A program made the position numbers and the translations under genes. Shown here one piece after another: positions 42,001 through 49,993 of a stretch of DNA of 64,000 bases (position 1 is its first letter; each line of letters starts with the position of its first letter). Source of the DNA: Thomasclavelia sp. (GTDB taxonomy: Bacteria; Bacillota_I; Bacilli_A; Erysipelotrichales; Coprobacillaceae); the NCBI GenBank assembly GCA_028749475.1, contig JAQVWN010000005.1:50959-114958 (forward strand). The letters run 5' to 3'. A model generated the notes under the pieces. It made no database searches. It saw only the letters and a program-made list of their open reading frames with translations, and had not been told where the DNA came from.

Positions 42001-43891
42001 TGACATCTTCCCCACCTGTTTTTAATTTAGCATTTTGATTATAAGATGCTTGTTCTTGTGCTGAATATTGTTCTGAAGTTAATGAAGATAAATCAGTTGT
42101 ACCAAGTTTTTTATAATTTGCTTCTTGTCCCTGATCATTAACCCAACCGTAATATGAAGAGTTTTGAACAATTACACTTTCAGGGTTATTAAAAGATGAA
42201 ATTGTGTTACCAGATGAATCTTTCTTCAACCAAGTAGTTAATTTAACAGTAGGTTCACTTTCATAATCAAATCCTGTACCAACAACTTTGATTCCATAAA
42301 CATCTTTTCCAGTAAATTCAACAGTAACCCCATTTAAAATTTCTGCCTTTGTTAAATCCTTATATTTAACCCAACTACCACTTACTGTATTTTTAACAAA
42401 TAAAGCACCTTTTGCGTTCGAATTATCAACAGTATGTTTTTCGCCTCTTGACTCATTCTTTAATGTATAATCATTTGCTTGAATATATACACTTGAGTGA
42501 TAATAGTCTTTCTCTGTAAGCAATTTTACAGGATTTACTGAACTACCATTTTCACCATCTTGTGATTGAGCAAATAAATAATCATCAACTACCACAAAGC
42601 CATGAGAGTCTTTTCCTTTTTCATGTGAGTTATAGCCAGTATTACCTATGCTAAATACAGAAAGAGGAGTGTCTCCTGTTTTGTAGTTAGAAAGTGCACC
42701 TCTTGCAGTTATGGTATCATCCCAATTGCCATTAGCGTATTTTTTCCATCCGTCTCCAAAACCATCAGCTTCAGTTGGTGGAATAATTGTTGATTGATTA
42801 GAAGTAGCTTCTTTCTTAACTTCTTCTTCACCTACGGCAGTAAAATCTGAAACTGCTTTATTTGCAGGATATGTAATCTTATCTGGATTATCGTCACAAT
42901 TACCAATAGGATAATCCGCTTTTTTATATCTAACTAGGGCGTAAACAGTTTTAGTCCCATTTCCCTTAGTTGGAAGTGTAATAGAATTAGTTGCTGTAGT
43001 AATTGCATCATCGCCACCATTCATATTAGTAGTCATAGCAATTACAGTACCTGGAACAGTTGTTTGTGAAGTACCATCTTTTTTAGTTATCGTACTTTGA
43101 GGGTTGTCAGTAATTGTAAGACTCCCGTCTTTTGTTCCTTCAACGACACTGTCGATTTTGTAGTAAACATATCTATAAGTATTAAAATCAAAAGCACTTG
43201 ATGCCATTCCAAAATAAGTATCTTGATTTGGGAAGGCAGTGATTTGATTAGGAGCACCCTTACTATTAGAACTCATTGTTGCATAAGTATCAAAGGTAAC
43301 TTTACATCCAGTTGCAGTAGCATTATTAGATAATACATTAAGATTAGCTACTTGACCGTCACTAACTTTACCTGTTTGAACACTATAAGTTATTGGGATG
43401 GTAGTACTACCATCACCATTATTACGTTCTACTGTACTAGTGAATACAACTTGGTCTCCTTCAATTTTATATTGCCAACCACTATCACTAGCAGCAGGTG
43501 CTTCTGGTACTGGAAGTTGATCAGCTCCAGAACCATTTAATACAAGTGAACCATATGTACCATCGCCATAATCAACTAAATTTAACGGTACGCTAAAAGA
43601 AAATTGATTAGGTTCATAATGGTCACTAACAACTACTGTAATTTTTGCATGTAATTTTGCTTCTGTTACAGTAGTAGGAACAATTGTAAGATCTTTACTA
43701 GTTCCAGTTCCACTTTCAATAGTTGTACCACTCCAATCAGCAGTAACAGTTGAACTTCCATCAGCACTTGTATTGCTTGTTTGCATAGCCATTACAGAAA
43801 CAACCATTAGTAATGAAACTATAATAGCAGCAACCTTTTTACCATACTTCGCACAAGTACTAGATAAATCCTTTCTTAAAAATTTCTTCAT
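39077..43891 (-). CDS. Giant cell-surface protein with SpaA/SdrD-like modules
   Basis: 1604 residues. A basic signal peptide (about 1-45) leads into a very long, Thr/Ser/Asn-rich region of about 1100 residues with no clear named domain. From about 1148-1280 a SpaA-like prealbumin domain shows the isopeptide pattern (Lys in FAKKVDD, Glu in LKETKAPDGY); about 1285-1425 is an SdrD B-like domain with Ca-type acidic repeats; about 1430-1552 resembles DUF11. The C-terminus has VKTGD, a hydrophobic stretch and RKRKEEN, like a sortase signal, but not LPxTG. AAAGGAGG precedes the ATG. Likely an adhesin or surface-layer-like protein; no sortase gene is in the window. Confidence 0.85.
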   Translation of the reverse strand: MKKFLRKDLSSTCAKYGKKVAAIIVSLLMVVSVMAMQTSNTSADGSSTVTADWSGTTIESGTGTSKDLTIVPTTVTEAKLHAKITVVVSDHYEPNQFSFSVPLNLVDYGDGTYGSLVLNGSGADQLPVPEAPAASDSGWQYKIEGDQVVFTSTVERNNGDGSTTIPITYSVQTGKVSDGQVANLNVLSNNATATGCKVTFDTYATMSSNSKGAPNQITAFPNQDTYFGMASSAFDFNTYRYVYYKIDSVVEGTKDGSLTITDNPQSTITKKDGTSQTTVPGTVIAMTTNMNGGDDAITTATNSITLPTKGNGTKTVYALVRYKKADYPIGNCDDNPDKITYPANKAVSDFTAVGEEEVKKEATSNQSTIIPPTEADGFGDGWKKYANGNWDDTITARGALSNYKTGDTPLSVFSIGNTGYNSHEKGKDSHGFVVVDDYLFAQSQDGENGSSVNPVKLLTEKDYYHSSVYIQANDYTLKNESRGEKHTVDNSNAKGALFVKNTVSGSWVKYKDLTKAEILNGVTVEFTGKDVYGIKVVGTGFDYESEPTVKLTTWLKKDSSGNTISSFNNPESVIVQNSSYYGWVNDQGQEANYKKLGTTDLSSLTSEQYSAQEQASYNQNAKLKTGGEDVTGQNGSTKQLLALDGTDNHFRTNANVYLTGVKGNSNVTKTKLSDENNLISETVFQNVRLNGVEYYPMTTANTEVAMDNGTNINRTSGVLYDLLPMGVMIDEDSVVAHGVSADQTKAKVVVTKTPNYNGTGRTLVKFEISDVTDNSGNAINNTYYPESTEITNYSGQQGTGNYLQSGFIVDYTLKCSWANDVVANLTSGGTSATAGLKDYIAYQSSDTSLIGPSDRSSLTNDNVADLTGTVSPYFNIGTTEDPIYIMDHLTGGTTDTLSTVYNTGIQFPLVNAINVNGIRKLVSKDSITYGQKTDVEVGTDYRYSIIYGNGKPGAVKNIVLFDVLEGAYKDSTGTDRSHWQGTLATTKSDGTTQAAVDTSVLEALGIKPVVYYSTYDGFDANDTAYKYNLDDTTQGWVTTTPDANGKIDGKYVTGVAVDCSTTTIGTKFELAENQSLYAYINMRAPESKDLGDELSTKEGKTNGKAYNRAAASLESRTLNNDWNEQAVLVTDETYATEVTLVDSKPEMFAKKVDDTKAQGAVPGAEFELKDEQGTVVANLKADTDGKLKVEGTDKKGTIDTNDDEDILINVKLPAGTYTLKETKAPDGYQLDATEYKVKVTLDEKTKEDDPDTYTVTITYKDANGKDQTLTNTDKDVLDIVDNKNRTITGTVWVDLDGKGTIDKDDVDDNGDPVERLYEGLTVSLLDENGNPAKDYDGNVIKDVVTDEDGNYKFEGAIPAGKYQVKVDIDDEAYKVTKVNETNDGASTTATDQYTKGNLAELTDKGAVISEVDVTDDDATDENIGLYPLTSLKKTVLYNGKELGEGTKLDPTAITDQDEFTYIITATNKALDEKDVIQDYTITDNVPTGLTIKSVDPEVGSNINLNVVTWENIKLAKGDNEYKIVVSASALDEAEQQFTNIATGVDNSDEGGEEETSNPQYTVVERTPEAKVKTGDNTMTIGTFITLLLAAVLGLGATRKRKEEN

Positions 43892-43949
43892 GTTAAAAAA
43901 ACCTCCTTTAATTTATTTCACTTTCACACACAACTTCTCTCACACTTAT

Positions 43950-43978
43950 ATTTTATGGCATTTATTTATTAAATACAA
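43950..43978 (-). promoter_or_regulatory. Promoter of the surface-protein gene
   Basis: On the minus strand TTGTAT (43978-43973) and TAAAAT (43955-43950) with a 17-base spacer, about 60 bases before the ATG. The leader is AT-rich without obvious structure. Confidence 0.5.
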
Positions 43979-44027
43979 TAAAATATACATTTTTGTCCCA
44001 TAATATGCACATAATTGACTAAACAAA

Positions 44028-44060
44028 TAAAAAAGAAACACCATATCATTAGTGCTTCTT
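44028..44060 (-). terminator. Terminator of the capA-like gene
   Basis: AAGAAGCAC and GTGTTTCTT (one G-U pair) form a stem on the minus strand, followed by TTTTTTATTTG. The stretch from here to 44108 shows nothing else. Confidence 0.55.
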
Positions 44061-44108
44061 AATATCTAATTCACTAAATTTTATTTAGCAAATTCATATA
44101 TTCAGTTA

Positions 44109-45272
44109 TTACATTTGTTCTAGAATATAATCTTTTACTTCTTCTAATTTCGATTTTTGCCATTCTTTCTTTTCTTCTTGTTTAGCAAGTGGAAGAATAA
44201 TATGAAAATCCAGCCCTTCTCCGATTACTCTTCCGCTTCGTTTAGGATCTAGAAAATGTTCTTCCCATTCTTTATCTGTCGCATTTTTAAACTTATCAGG
44301 GTTAAGATATATTTGTTGGCGTTTAGTTGCAGCAATAAACATCTTAGCTGCAAGAGGTTCTAATTTTAAATACTCTTCAGCAGGCACATTAGTAAATATC
44401 TTAGGAAGTTCTCCTTTAATAATATGTTCTGTTTCTCGATCTATTAGAATACCTAAAGACTCAAAACTAAATTTATCTTTAGTTAGTACTACTTTAAGTA
44501 ATACGCCTTTTTCAGTATTAAACTGGGCTCTTTGATAATCAGTATCAAAGATGAAGTTTCCAAGTGAATAGAAAATAGCTTTATTATCAATTAATTCATA
44601 ATTCATAGGAACATGAGGATGATGTGAAACGATAATATCTGCTCCCATCTTGAGATATGCTAAATATCTATCTCGAGTATATGGAGTTGGTAAAGAAGTA
44701 AATTCTTCTCCCCCATGAGCAACAATAATACACCATCGATTATTCTTTTTAATTTCTTTAATTCTTTCTTGAATGAGATCCATCTCATTCCAAAGTAAAC
44801 ATCCAGCTTTATCTTTATCAGCTGGTTTACAGCCTCTTCGATAACCAACTGCAAGAATTCCAACTCCTCCTGCCTCATTTAAAATTAATGGAGTTGAGGC
44901 TTCCTTAATATTCATTCCTGCGCCTATTGTCTTGATGTTGTGTTTCTTAGCTTGGGTTAGAGTTTGTCTAGCACCTTCTTCACCAGCATCCATAATATGA
45001 TTATTATCTAAATTCCAAATATCAGTATGCATACTATTTAGGACTTTAATTGCTTGAGGATTCATTGTATGAAGGAGTCTTTGTTCAACGCCAGTAACTA
45101 AAGTACTAGTATCACTTACTATTGCACCTTCCACATTTGCTAGAACATGATTACCTGAATGTAAAAAGTCCAATACTTCTTTAGAAATAATATTGGGATC
45201 ATCCCATTTACCATCCATATATTTATCAAAACCAATATCGCCAGTAAAGACAATTGATGTTTTATCTTTCAT
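44109..45272 (-). CDS. CapA-family metallophosphatase-like protein
   Basis: 387 residues, a calcineurin-like fold of the CapA/PgsA group: FTGDIGFD at the start, ANVEGAI, NNHIMDAG, VAHGGEE and SHHPHVP supply the usual Asp/Asn/His metal residues. The classic CapA takes part in poly-gamma-glutamate synthesis together with CapB/C, but no such genes are visible and many family members have other roles. There is no signal peptide, so the protein appears cytoplasmic. It precedes nothing on its own strand downstream except its terminator; murD is just upstream. Confidence 0.8.
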   Translation of the reverse strand: MKDKTSIVFTGDIGFDKYMDGKWDDPNIISKEVLDFLHSGNHVLANVEGAIVSDTSTLVTGVEQRLLHTMNPQAIKVLNSMHTDIWNLDNNHIMDAGEEGARQTLTQAKKHNIKTIGAGMNIKEASTPLILNEAGGVGILAVGYRRGCKPADKDKAGCLLWNEMDLIQERIKEIKKNNRWCIIVAHGGEEFTSLPTPYTRDRYLAYLKMGADIIVSHHPHVPMNYELIDNKAIFYSLGNFIFDTDYQRAQFNTEKGVLLKVVLTKDKFSFESLGILIDRETEHIIKGELPKIFTNVPAEEYLKLEPLAAKMFIAATKRQQIYLNPDKFKNATDKEWEEHFLDPKRSGRVIGEGLDFHIILPLAKQEEKKEWQKSKLEEVKDYILEQM

Positions 45273-45288
45273 ACATGTATCCTTTCAT

Positions 45289-46476
45289 TTATTTAGTTAC
45301 ATATTTTTTATAGGTATCGCCACGTTCTTCAAAGTTTTTAAAGTAACCATATGAAGCAGCAGCTGGGGAAAGCACACAAGCTTTTCCTTCTTTTGTTATT
45401 GCTTTAGCTAGCTTTACAGCTTCTTTTAAGTCTTCCTTGTAATAAGTATTATCAAATTCTTTAACATCTTCATATATTCTTTTACCTGATTCATACATAA
45501 AGATATAATTATATTCTTGATGAGCTTTTATATAATCGATTAAAATTCCATAATGGATATGACGATCCATTCCCCCTATTAAGATAGTCCCAGTATTACT
45601 AATACTACTTATAGCCTGAATAGTAGCTTGAGGAATTGTGGAAATAGAATCATCATAGTAGTCTACATCATCTATTTTACCAATATATTCTAATCGATGA
45701 GGAAGACCATTAAATCTTTTAATTACTTTTCTAACTTCTTCATCTTTACATTTATATAAATCTGTAGCAATTAAATAGACTACTTCCGCATTAAACTGGT
45801 TATGTTTTCCTTTTAAATTCATTTCAAAAGTTAAAGGAGAATCAGTTTTAATTACTATTTTATTTGCTTTAGTATCAATAGTTGGTACTTTATCACCAAC
45901 ATAAAAATAATCATCTTGATTTTGATGAATAGTTATATTAGTTTTAGCCTTAAAGTATCTATCCATAGTTTTATAATAATCTAAATGATCTTCAAATAGA
46001 TTTAAAAAGACAGCAACATGAGGAGATACTTTGACATCAGATAACTGATGACAAGACATTTCAAAGACAATTATACTGTCCTCATCAATATCACCATAAT
46101 AACTAAGACATGGAAAACCAATATTACCAACTAGTAGCACTTGTTGATCTAAACAGTTATCCAATACACTAAATAGTAAGGATGAAGTCGTACTTTTACC
46201 TTTAGTTCCAGTTATCCCGATTGTTTGTCTGCTAAATTCTTCTAAGAATAATTCAGTTTGAGAAGTATATTTATCATTCAAATAATCAGCTACAATTCCT
46301 GGGCTTTTAATAATGTAATCATATTTTGATTCATCTATATCAACTTGTTTGCCTTCAAAAACATCAACAAGTTTTACTTTACAATACGTATCAATAAATT
46401 CTTTAGTAGATTTACCTTCTCGTCCAAAGCCCCATATTAAGATCCTTTTATTATTTAATTTCTCTGTAATCTTCAC
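45289..46476 (-). CDS. murD: UDP-N-acetylmuramoylalanine-D-glutamate ligase MurD
   Basis: 395 residues, somewhat short for MurD (about 440). P-loop GTKGKSTTS around residue 95, the catalytic His/Lys region (FEMSCHQLSDV, then FLNLFEDHLDYY) and the C-terminal domain with GLPHRLEYIG, YYDDSIST and GGMDRH. It adds D-Glu to UDP-MurNAc-Ala in the cytoplasm. The reduced size falls mainly in the N-terminal domain. It is downstream of mraY with a hairpin between. Confidence 0.92.
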   Translation of the reverse strand: MKITEKLNNKRILIWGFGREGKSTKEFIDTYCKVKLVDVFEGKQVDIDESKYDYIIKSPGIVADYLNDKYTSQTELFLEEFSRQTIGITGTKGKSTTSSLLFSVLDNCLDQQVLLVGNIGFPCLSYYGDIDEDSIIVFEMSCHQLSDVKVSPHVAVFLNLFEDHLDYYKTMDRYFKAKTNITIHQNQDDYFYVGDKVPTIDTKANKIVIKTDSPLTFEMNLKGKHNQFNAEVVYLIATDLYKCKDEEVRKVIKRFNGLPHRLEYIGKIDDVDYYDDSISTIPQATIQAISSISNTGTILIGGMDRHIHYGILIDYIKAHQEYNYIFMYESGKRIYEDVKEFDNTYYKEDLKEAVKLAKAITKEGKACVLSPAAASYGYFKNFEERGDTYKKYVTK

Positions 46477-46500
46477 TTTAATATCTCCATTTTATATTTA

Positions 46501-46524
46501 TAAAGCAGCCAAATGGCTGCTTTA
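46501..46524 (-). terminator. Hairpin between mraY and murD
   Basis: TAAAGCAGCC-AAAT-GGCTGCTTTA 10-bp stem after the mraY stop; the minus-strand tail TTTATAAAT is only a weak T run, so partial termination is likely. Confidence 0.5.
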
Positions 46525-46531
46525 ATAGTTA

Positions 46532-47509
46532 TTATAGTACTCCAATTACTATTGCTAGTATTCCAGCAACAAATCCAATAAACCAAAAAGTAACAGTTAC
46601 TTGTTGTTCAGACCAACCAAGCATTTCAAAGTGATGGTGAATTGGAGCCATCTTAAACACTCTTTTACCAGTAGTTTTAAATGAAACAACTTGAATAATA
46701 ACTGATAATGTTTCCATTAAGAAGACAAATCCAACTAAGATAAGAAGTAATTCTTGTTTAGTAAGAATTGCCAGGATTGCAAGGAATCCTCCAAGAGATA
46801 ATGATCCAACATCACCCATAAATATTTTAGCAGGATGATAGTTAAAGAACATAAATCCTAAAAGAGCACCAATCATTGCAGTTGCATAAGCTGCAACGGC
46901 ATAGTCTTTAGTCATAATTGCAAAAATTACATATGGTGCAATTGCAACCATTGAAAGTCCACAAGCAAGTCCATCTAATCCATCTGAAAGATTAACCCCA
47001 TTACTTTCACCAGTAAACATAATAAATACTAATACTGCATAAAAGTGTCCTAAATCAATTTTAACATTAACAATTGGAATATTTACTAAAGTAGTAAATC
47101 CAGGCACAAATTTATATAAATAACAATAAGCAATTATTGCTAAAATAGCTTGTAAGACAAATTTTTGCCAAGCTTTTAATCCTTGATTTTGATGTTTTAA
47201 AACAATTAAAGCGTCATCGATAAAACCAATAGCTCCATAACCAATTAATACAATACTTATTATAATAATTGCTGGGTTGGTAATATTAGAAAAATTAGCT
47301 ACTAGTCCACCAATAAGACCAGCAATAATAAAGATAACTCCTCCCATAGTTGGAGTACCTTGTTTTTTCTTATGTGATTCAAGTCCTTCTTCTCTTTCGA
47401 CTTGACCAAATTTCATTTTATGAAGAAAGGGTATTGCTTTAGGCATAGCTATCATTACTAAGATAAAACTAAGTAAGAAGCCACCTACTAACATTAATAG
47501 ATTTCCCAT
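46532..47509 (-). CDS. mraY: Phospho-N-acetylmuramoyl-pentapeptide transferase MraY
   Basis: 325 residues with about ten transmembrane helices. Signature sequences are DDALIVLK, NLSDGLDGLA, GDVGSLSLGG and the C-terminal HHHFEMLGW. It transfers phospho-MurNAc-pentapeptide to undecaprenyl phosphate, forming lipid I at the inner face of the membrane. AAAGGAG precedes the ATG. mraY and murD here form a separate wall-synthesis pair about 8 kb from murG-murB. Confidence 0.97.
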   Translation of the reverse strand: MGNLLMLVGGFLLSFILVMIAMPKAIPFLHKMKFGQVEREEGLESHKKKQGTPTMGGVIFIIAGLIGGLVANFSNITNPAIIIISIVLIGYGAIGFIDDALIVLKHQNQGLKAWQKFVLQAILAIIAYCYLYKFVPGFTTLVNIPIVNVKIDLGHFYAVLVFIMFTGESNGVNLSDGLDGLACGLSMVAIAPYVIFAIMTKDYAVAAYATAMIGALLGFMFFNYHPAKIFMGDVGSLSLGGFLAILAILTKQELLLILVGFVFLMETLSVIIQVVSFKTTGKRVFKMAPIHHHFEMLGWSEQQVTVTFWFIGFVAGILAIVIGVL

Positions 47510-47599
47510 AATTTATTATCTCCTTTATTACTTAGACATAATATCATAAATAGATTATTCCTTCAATTTTCAATTGCTTAATAATAAAAAGGAATCTAA

Positions 47600-47631
47600 A
47601 TAAAATAAAAAGGTCAAAAGACCTTTTTATT
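47600..47631 (-). terminator. Terminator of the HPr-like gene
   Basis: AAAAAGGTC-AAAA-GACCTTTTT stem with a minus-strand T-rich tail (TTTTTATTTTATTT). Confidence 0.75.
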
Positions 47632-47899
47632 AATCACTGATACCTAACTCCTTAACTAATTGAGTTGCTCTTTCAATAGCTGCATCTTCATCTTTACCTT
47701 CAGCTTCTATTATAATTGAAGCCTTAGTAGGAATACCTAATGATAACACACCCATTAAAGATTTCATGTTGACTGTTTTTGATTCGTATGTAAGTTTAAT
47801 GTCAGAATCATACAACTTCATATTGTCAACTAACTCGGTTGCTGGAGTGGCATATAGCCCAACGGGATCAGTAACAGTGATAGTTACTTTCTTTGCCAT
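47630..47899 (-). CDS. HPr-family protein lacking the active-site histidine
   Basis: 89 residues with the full HPr fold and length. Where HPr has the phosphorylated His15 in GLHARPA, this protein reads GLYATPA: Tyr16 replaces His, and Thr18 replaces the conserved Arg. The regulatory serine is kept (Ser47 in MKSLMGVLSLGI). It therefore cannot take phosphate from Enzyme I at the usual site but may still be modified by HPr kinase, as in Bacillus Crh, which has Gln there. A role in carbon-catabolite control is a possible inference. The codon for Tyr16 is TAT at 47854-47852. Single gene with its own terminator; GAGGATAGC precedes the ATG. Confidence 0.85.
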   Translation of the reverse strand: MAKKVTITVTDPVGLYATPATELVDNMKLYDSDIKLTYESKTVNMKSLMGVLSLGIPTKASIIIEAEGKDEDAAIERATQLVKELGISD

Positions 47900-47990
47900 A
47901 AGCTATCCTCCTCTATCTACATATTATTATAGCATTCATAATATATATTTTCATTAAATATTATTAAGAAGGTTCTTATTTGAATATTAA

Positions 47991-48641
47991 TTATTCTATT
48001 TCTTCAATAACATCTTTCAAACTGTTTAATGTTTTGTAAGTTAAATCACATATATTTTGAGGATGTTTAACAACATCAGGAATACATATAACATTGATAT
48101 TAGCGTTATTAGCAGCTAGAATTCCATTCTTGCTATCTTCTAATACTAAAGCATCTTCATTTGATATATTTAGTCCTTTTAAAGCATTTAAAAATATATC
48201 GGGTTCAGGTTTACCTTTAGGTTCTTCATCACCACCAACAATATAATCAATATCATCAATTACTTTAATAGTAGTTAATTGTTCAATAACTCGCGCTTTT
48301 CTTGTAGATGAAGCAACTGCCATCTTAATATTTTTACTTTTTAAATAATCAATAAGTTCATATAATCCAGGCATTGCTTCAATTGGGTGGACTTCATAAT
48401 GTTCATATCTAAGTCGTACTGCTTCATCTCTTATTTTTTGAGCTGGATAATCTTTACCAAAGACTTCCTCTAAATACTTAAATGAATCTTGTAAATTACG
48501 GCCCATTAAATTTATAGCTACTGCTTCTGGTAATTCATAGCCATATTTTTTAGCTGCAATTATATTGGTCTTATAAGCTAGTTTTTCACTATCAATCATC
48601 AGACCATCCATATCAAATATAACTCCTTTTACTTTTAACAT
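47991..48641 (-). CDS. HAD phosphatase, beta-phosphoglucomutase-like
   Basis: 216 residues of HAD subfamily IA. Motif I FDMDGLMIDSE, motif II VASSTRKARV, motif III Lys in KGKPEPDIFL and motif IV LVLEDSKNG are all intact, with a helical cap. The profile is close to beta-phosphoglucomutase or 2-deoxyglucose-6-phosphate phosphatase types; substrate unknown. ATG 48641 is chosen after AGGAGAG. It follows the trpC-like gene with a hairpin between. Confidence 0.85.
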   Translation of the reverse strand: MLKVKGVIFDMDGLMIDSEKLAYKTNIIAAKKYGYELPEAVAINLMGRNLQDSFKYLEEVFGKDYPAQKIRDEAVRLRYEHYEVHPIEAMPGLYELIDYLKSKNIKMAVASSTRKARVIEQLTTIKVIDDIDYIVGGDEEPKGKPEPDIFLNALKGLNISNEDALVLEDSKNGILAANNANINVICIPDVVKHPQNICDLTYKTLNSLKDVIEEIE

Positions 48642-48653
48642 ATTCTCTCCTAA

Positions 48654-48681
48654 CAAAAAGAAGAATTTACATTCTTCTTTT
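48654..48681 (-). terminator. Hairpin between the trpC-like gene and the HAD gene
   Basis: AAAAGAAGAAT and ATTCTTCTTTT form an 11-bp stem with a TTAC loop; TTTTTGTTAGG follows on the minus strand. The trpC-like stop codon is in it. Confidence 0.6.
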
Positions 48682-49477
48682 AATCATCATTATCTTCTCT
48701 AAGCCCTTTTAATATTTCTAAAGTTCTTTTTTTACCATGAGAAGTAAGCATTACTTCTCCAACAATTACAGCATTAATATTTTTATTTTCAATCTTAATA
48801 ATATCTTCTCTAGCCTTAATTCCACCTTGAGCAATAAATATTACATCTTTATCAACTAAATCTCTTAGTTCTAAAGAGTTATTAAGATCAACACTATAAT
48901 CACGCATATCTATATTATTTACAGCAATTATTTTAGCACCTACTCTAAGAGCTTTTTTAACTTGCATACTACTATGACATTCAATAACTGAACTCATACC
49001 TAAATTAGTCGCTAGATTCATACAACGCATTAAAGTAATCTCATCCATAATACCAGCTAATAAATTAATAGCATCAGCCCCGATTATTTTAGATTCATAA
49101 ACCATATATTCGTCTAGTATAAAATCTCTTCTTAAAACAGGTACCCCTACTATTTTAGAAATCTCAGTTAAAAAATCATCATCACCTTTATAATAATCAG
49201 GTTCAGTTTCCACAGCAATAGCGTCAGCTCCAATTAATTCATATTCTTTAGCTATTGATTTAAAATCAAAATTCGATACTATTTGCCCTTTCTTAGGACA
49301 ATTCTTTTTAAGTTCTAAAATATAAGCTAAATTATTTTTTCTTAAAGCTTTTTCAAATGGGAAATCATTACTTATTTCCATTTGAAAAGCTTCTTCTTTT
49401 AGTTTTTCGATTGAATGTGACTTTTGATTATGTTTAATTCGATCTTTTGTGTTTTCAACTATATCATCTAATATCAT
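48680..49477 (-). CDS. Indole-3-glycerol-phosphate-synthase-like protein (TrpC)
   Basis: 265 residues, (beta-alpha)8 barrel with the TrpC sequence pattern: Glu55 and Lys57 in ILELKKN, TEPDYYKG around 91-98, PVLRRDFILDEY at 113-124, VIECH at 164-168 and VNNID at 186-190, then AQGGI at 216-220 and VGEVML. Two catalytic positions are changed: the general-acid Lys of LRKDF is Arg117, and the ESG of the SESGI loop is QGG (Gln217, Gly218). It is the only tryptophan-type gene in the window. It may be an inactive or re-purposed paralog rather than a working tryptophan enzyme. Confidence 0.8.
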   Translation of the reverse strand: MILDDIVENTKDRIKHNQKSHSIEKLKEEAFQMEISNDFPFEKALRKNNLAYILELKKNCPKKGQIVSNFDFKSIAKEYELIGADAIAVETEPDYYKGDDDFLTEISKIVGVPVLRRDFILDEYMVYESKIIGADAINLLAGIMDEITLMRCMNLATNLGMSSVIECHSSMQVKKALRVGAKIIAVNNIDMRDYSVDLNNSLELRDLVDKDVIFIAQGGIKAREDIIKIENKNINAVIVGEVMLTSHGKKRTLEILKGLREDNDD

Positions 49478-49534
49478 TTAACCACCTCATATAGGTTTAT
49501 TATCAAACATTTTTTTATTTAAGTAAATAGAAAA

Positions 49535-49567
49535 TATAAAACCTCGATTCAAAGTAAGGACCGAGGT
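49535..49567 (-). terminator. Terminator of the DUF5684 gene
   Basis: ACCTCG and CGAGGT pair across a 15-base loop; TTTTATATTTTC follows on the minus strand, about 20 bases past the small membrane gene stop. Confidence 0.55.
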
Positions 49568-49585
49568 ATATTATTTAGATATTAA

Positions 49586-49993
49586 TTACCAAGTATATCC
49601 ATTATATTGGGCAGAGCCAAAGCCAAGATATAACACTGCAATTGGTTCAAAGAAAAATATCATTAATTTTGTACCAAATCCTTTACCAAAATAAGTAGCA
49701 AGCCTACTTGCTTTAGCAAAAGCATAATAGATTAAAAAGACAACATTTACAAATAGAACAATTGTTAACAATAGTAACCAAGGTGATATTCTAATCATCT
49801 TACACATAACTATATCTGAAACAATTGGAAGAATAGACCATAATCCAGAATATCCAGCTTTATTATAAACTTTCCAGCGTCCAATTAAGACTAGCACATA
49901 CCAGATAATGGCTGCACTATAAACCATTGAAGATGAACCATTTCCTAGAGTGCTATCAATATTTTGAGATACTTGAGTTAATACATTATTCAT
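49586..49993 (-). CDS. Small membrane protein, DUF5684-like
   Basis: 135 residues with four predicted transmembrane segments. GRWKVYNKAGYSGLWSILPIV matches my memory of DUF5684 (signal-peptidase-like small membrane proteins); function unknown. The ATG overlaps the uraA stop by 8 bases with AAAGGAGAAG upstream, so it is translated with uraA. The short polar N-terminus and lack of enzymatic residues give no further clue. Confidence 0.7.
   Translation of the reverse strand: MNNVLTQVSQNIDSTLGNGSSSMVYSAAIIWYVLVLIGRWKVYNKAGYSGLWSILPIVSDIVMCKMIRISPWLLLLTIVLFVNVVFLIYYAFAKASRLATYFGKGFGTKLMIFFFEPIAVLYLGFGSAQYNGYTW

Noticed and set aside
39273..43540. Several short plus-strand frames opposite the surface-protein gene
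   Set aside because: They arise from the repetitive Thr/Ser/Asp codons of the real gene; none has a ribosome site or recognisable domain.
44109..45272. CapA-like gene as part of a capsule (poly-gamma-glutamate) operon
   Set aside because: No CapB, CapC or export genes are adjacent and the protein has no signal peptide, so the capsule role is not supported.
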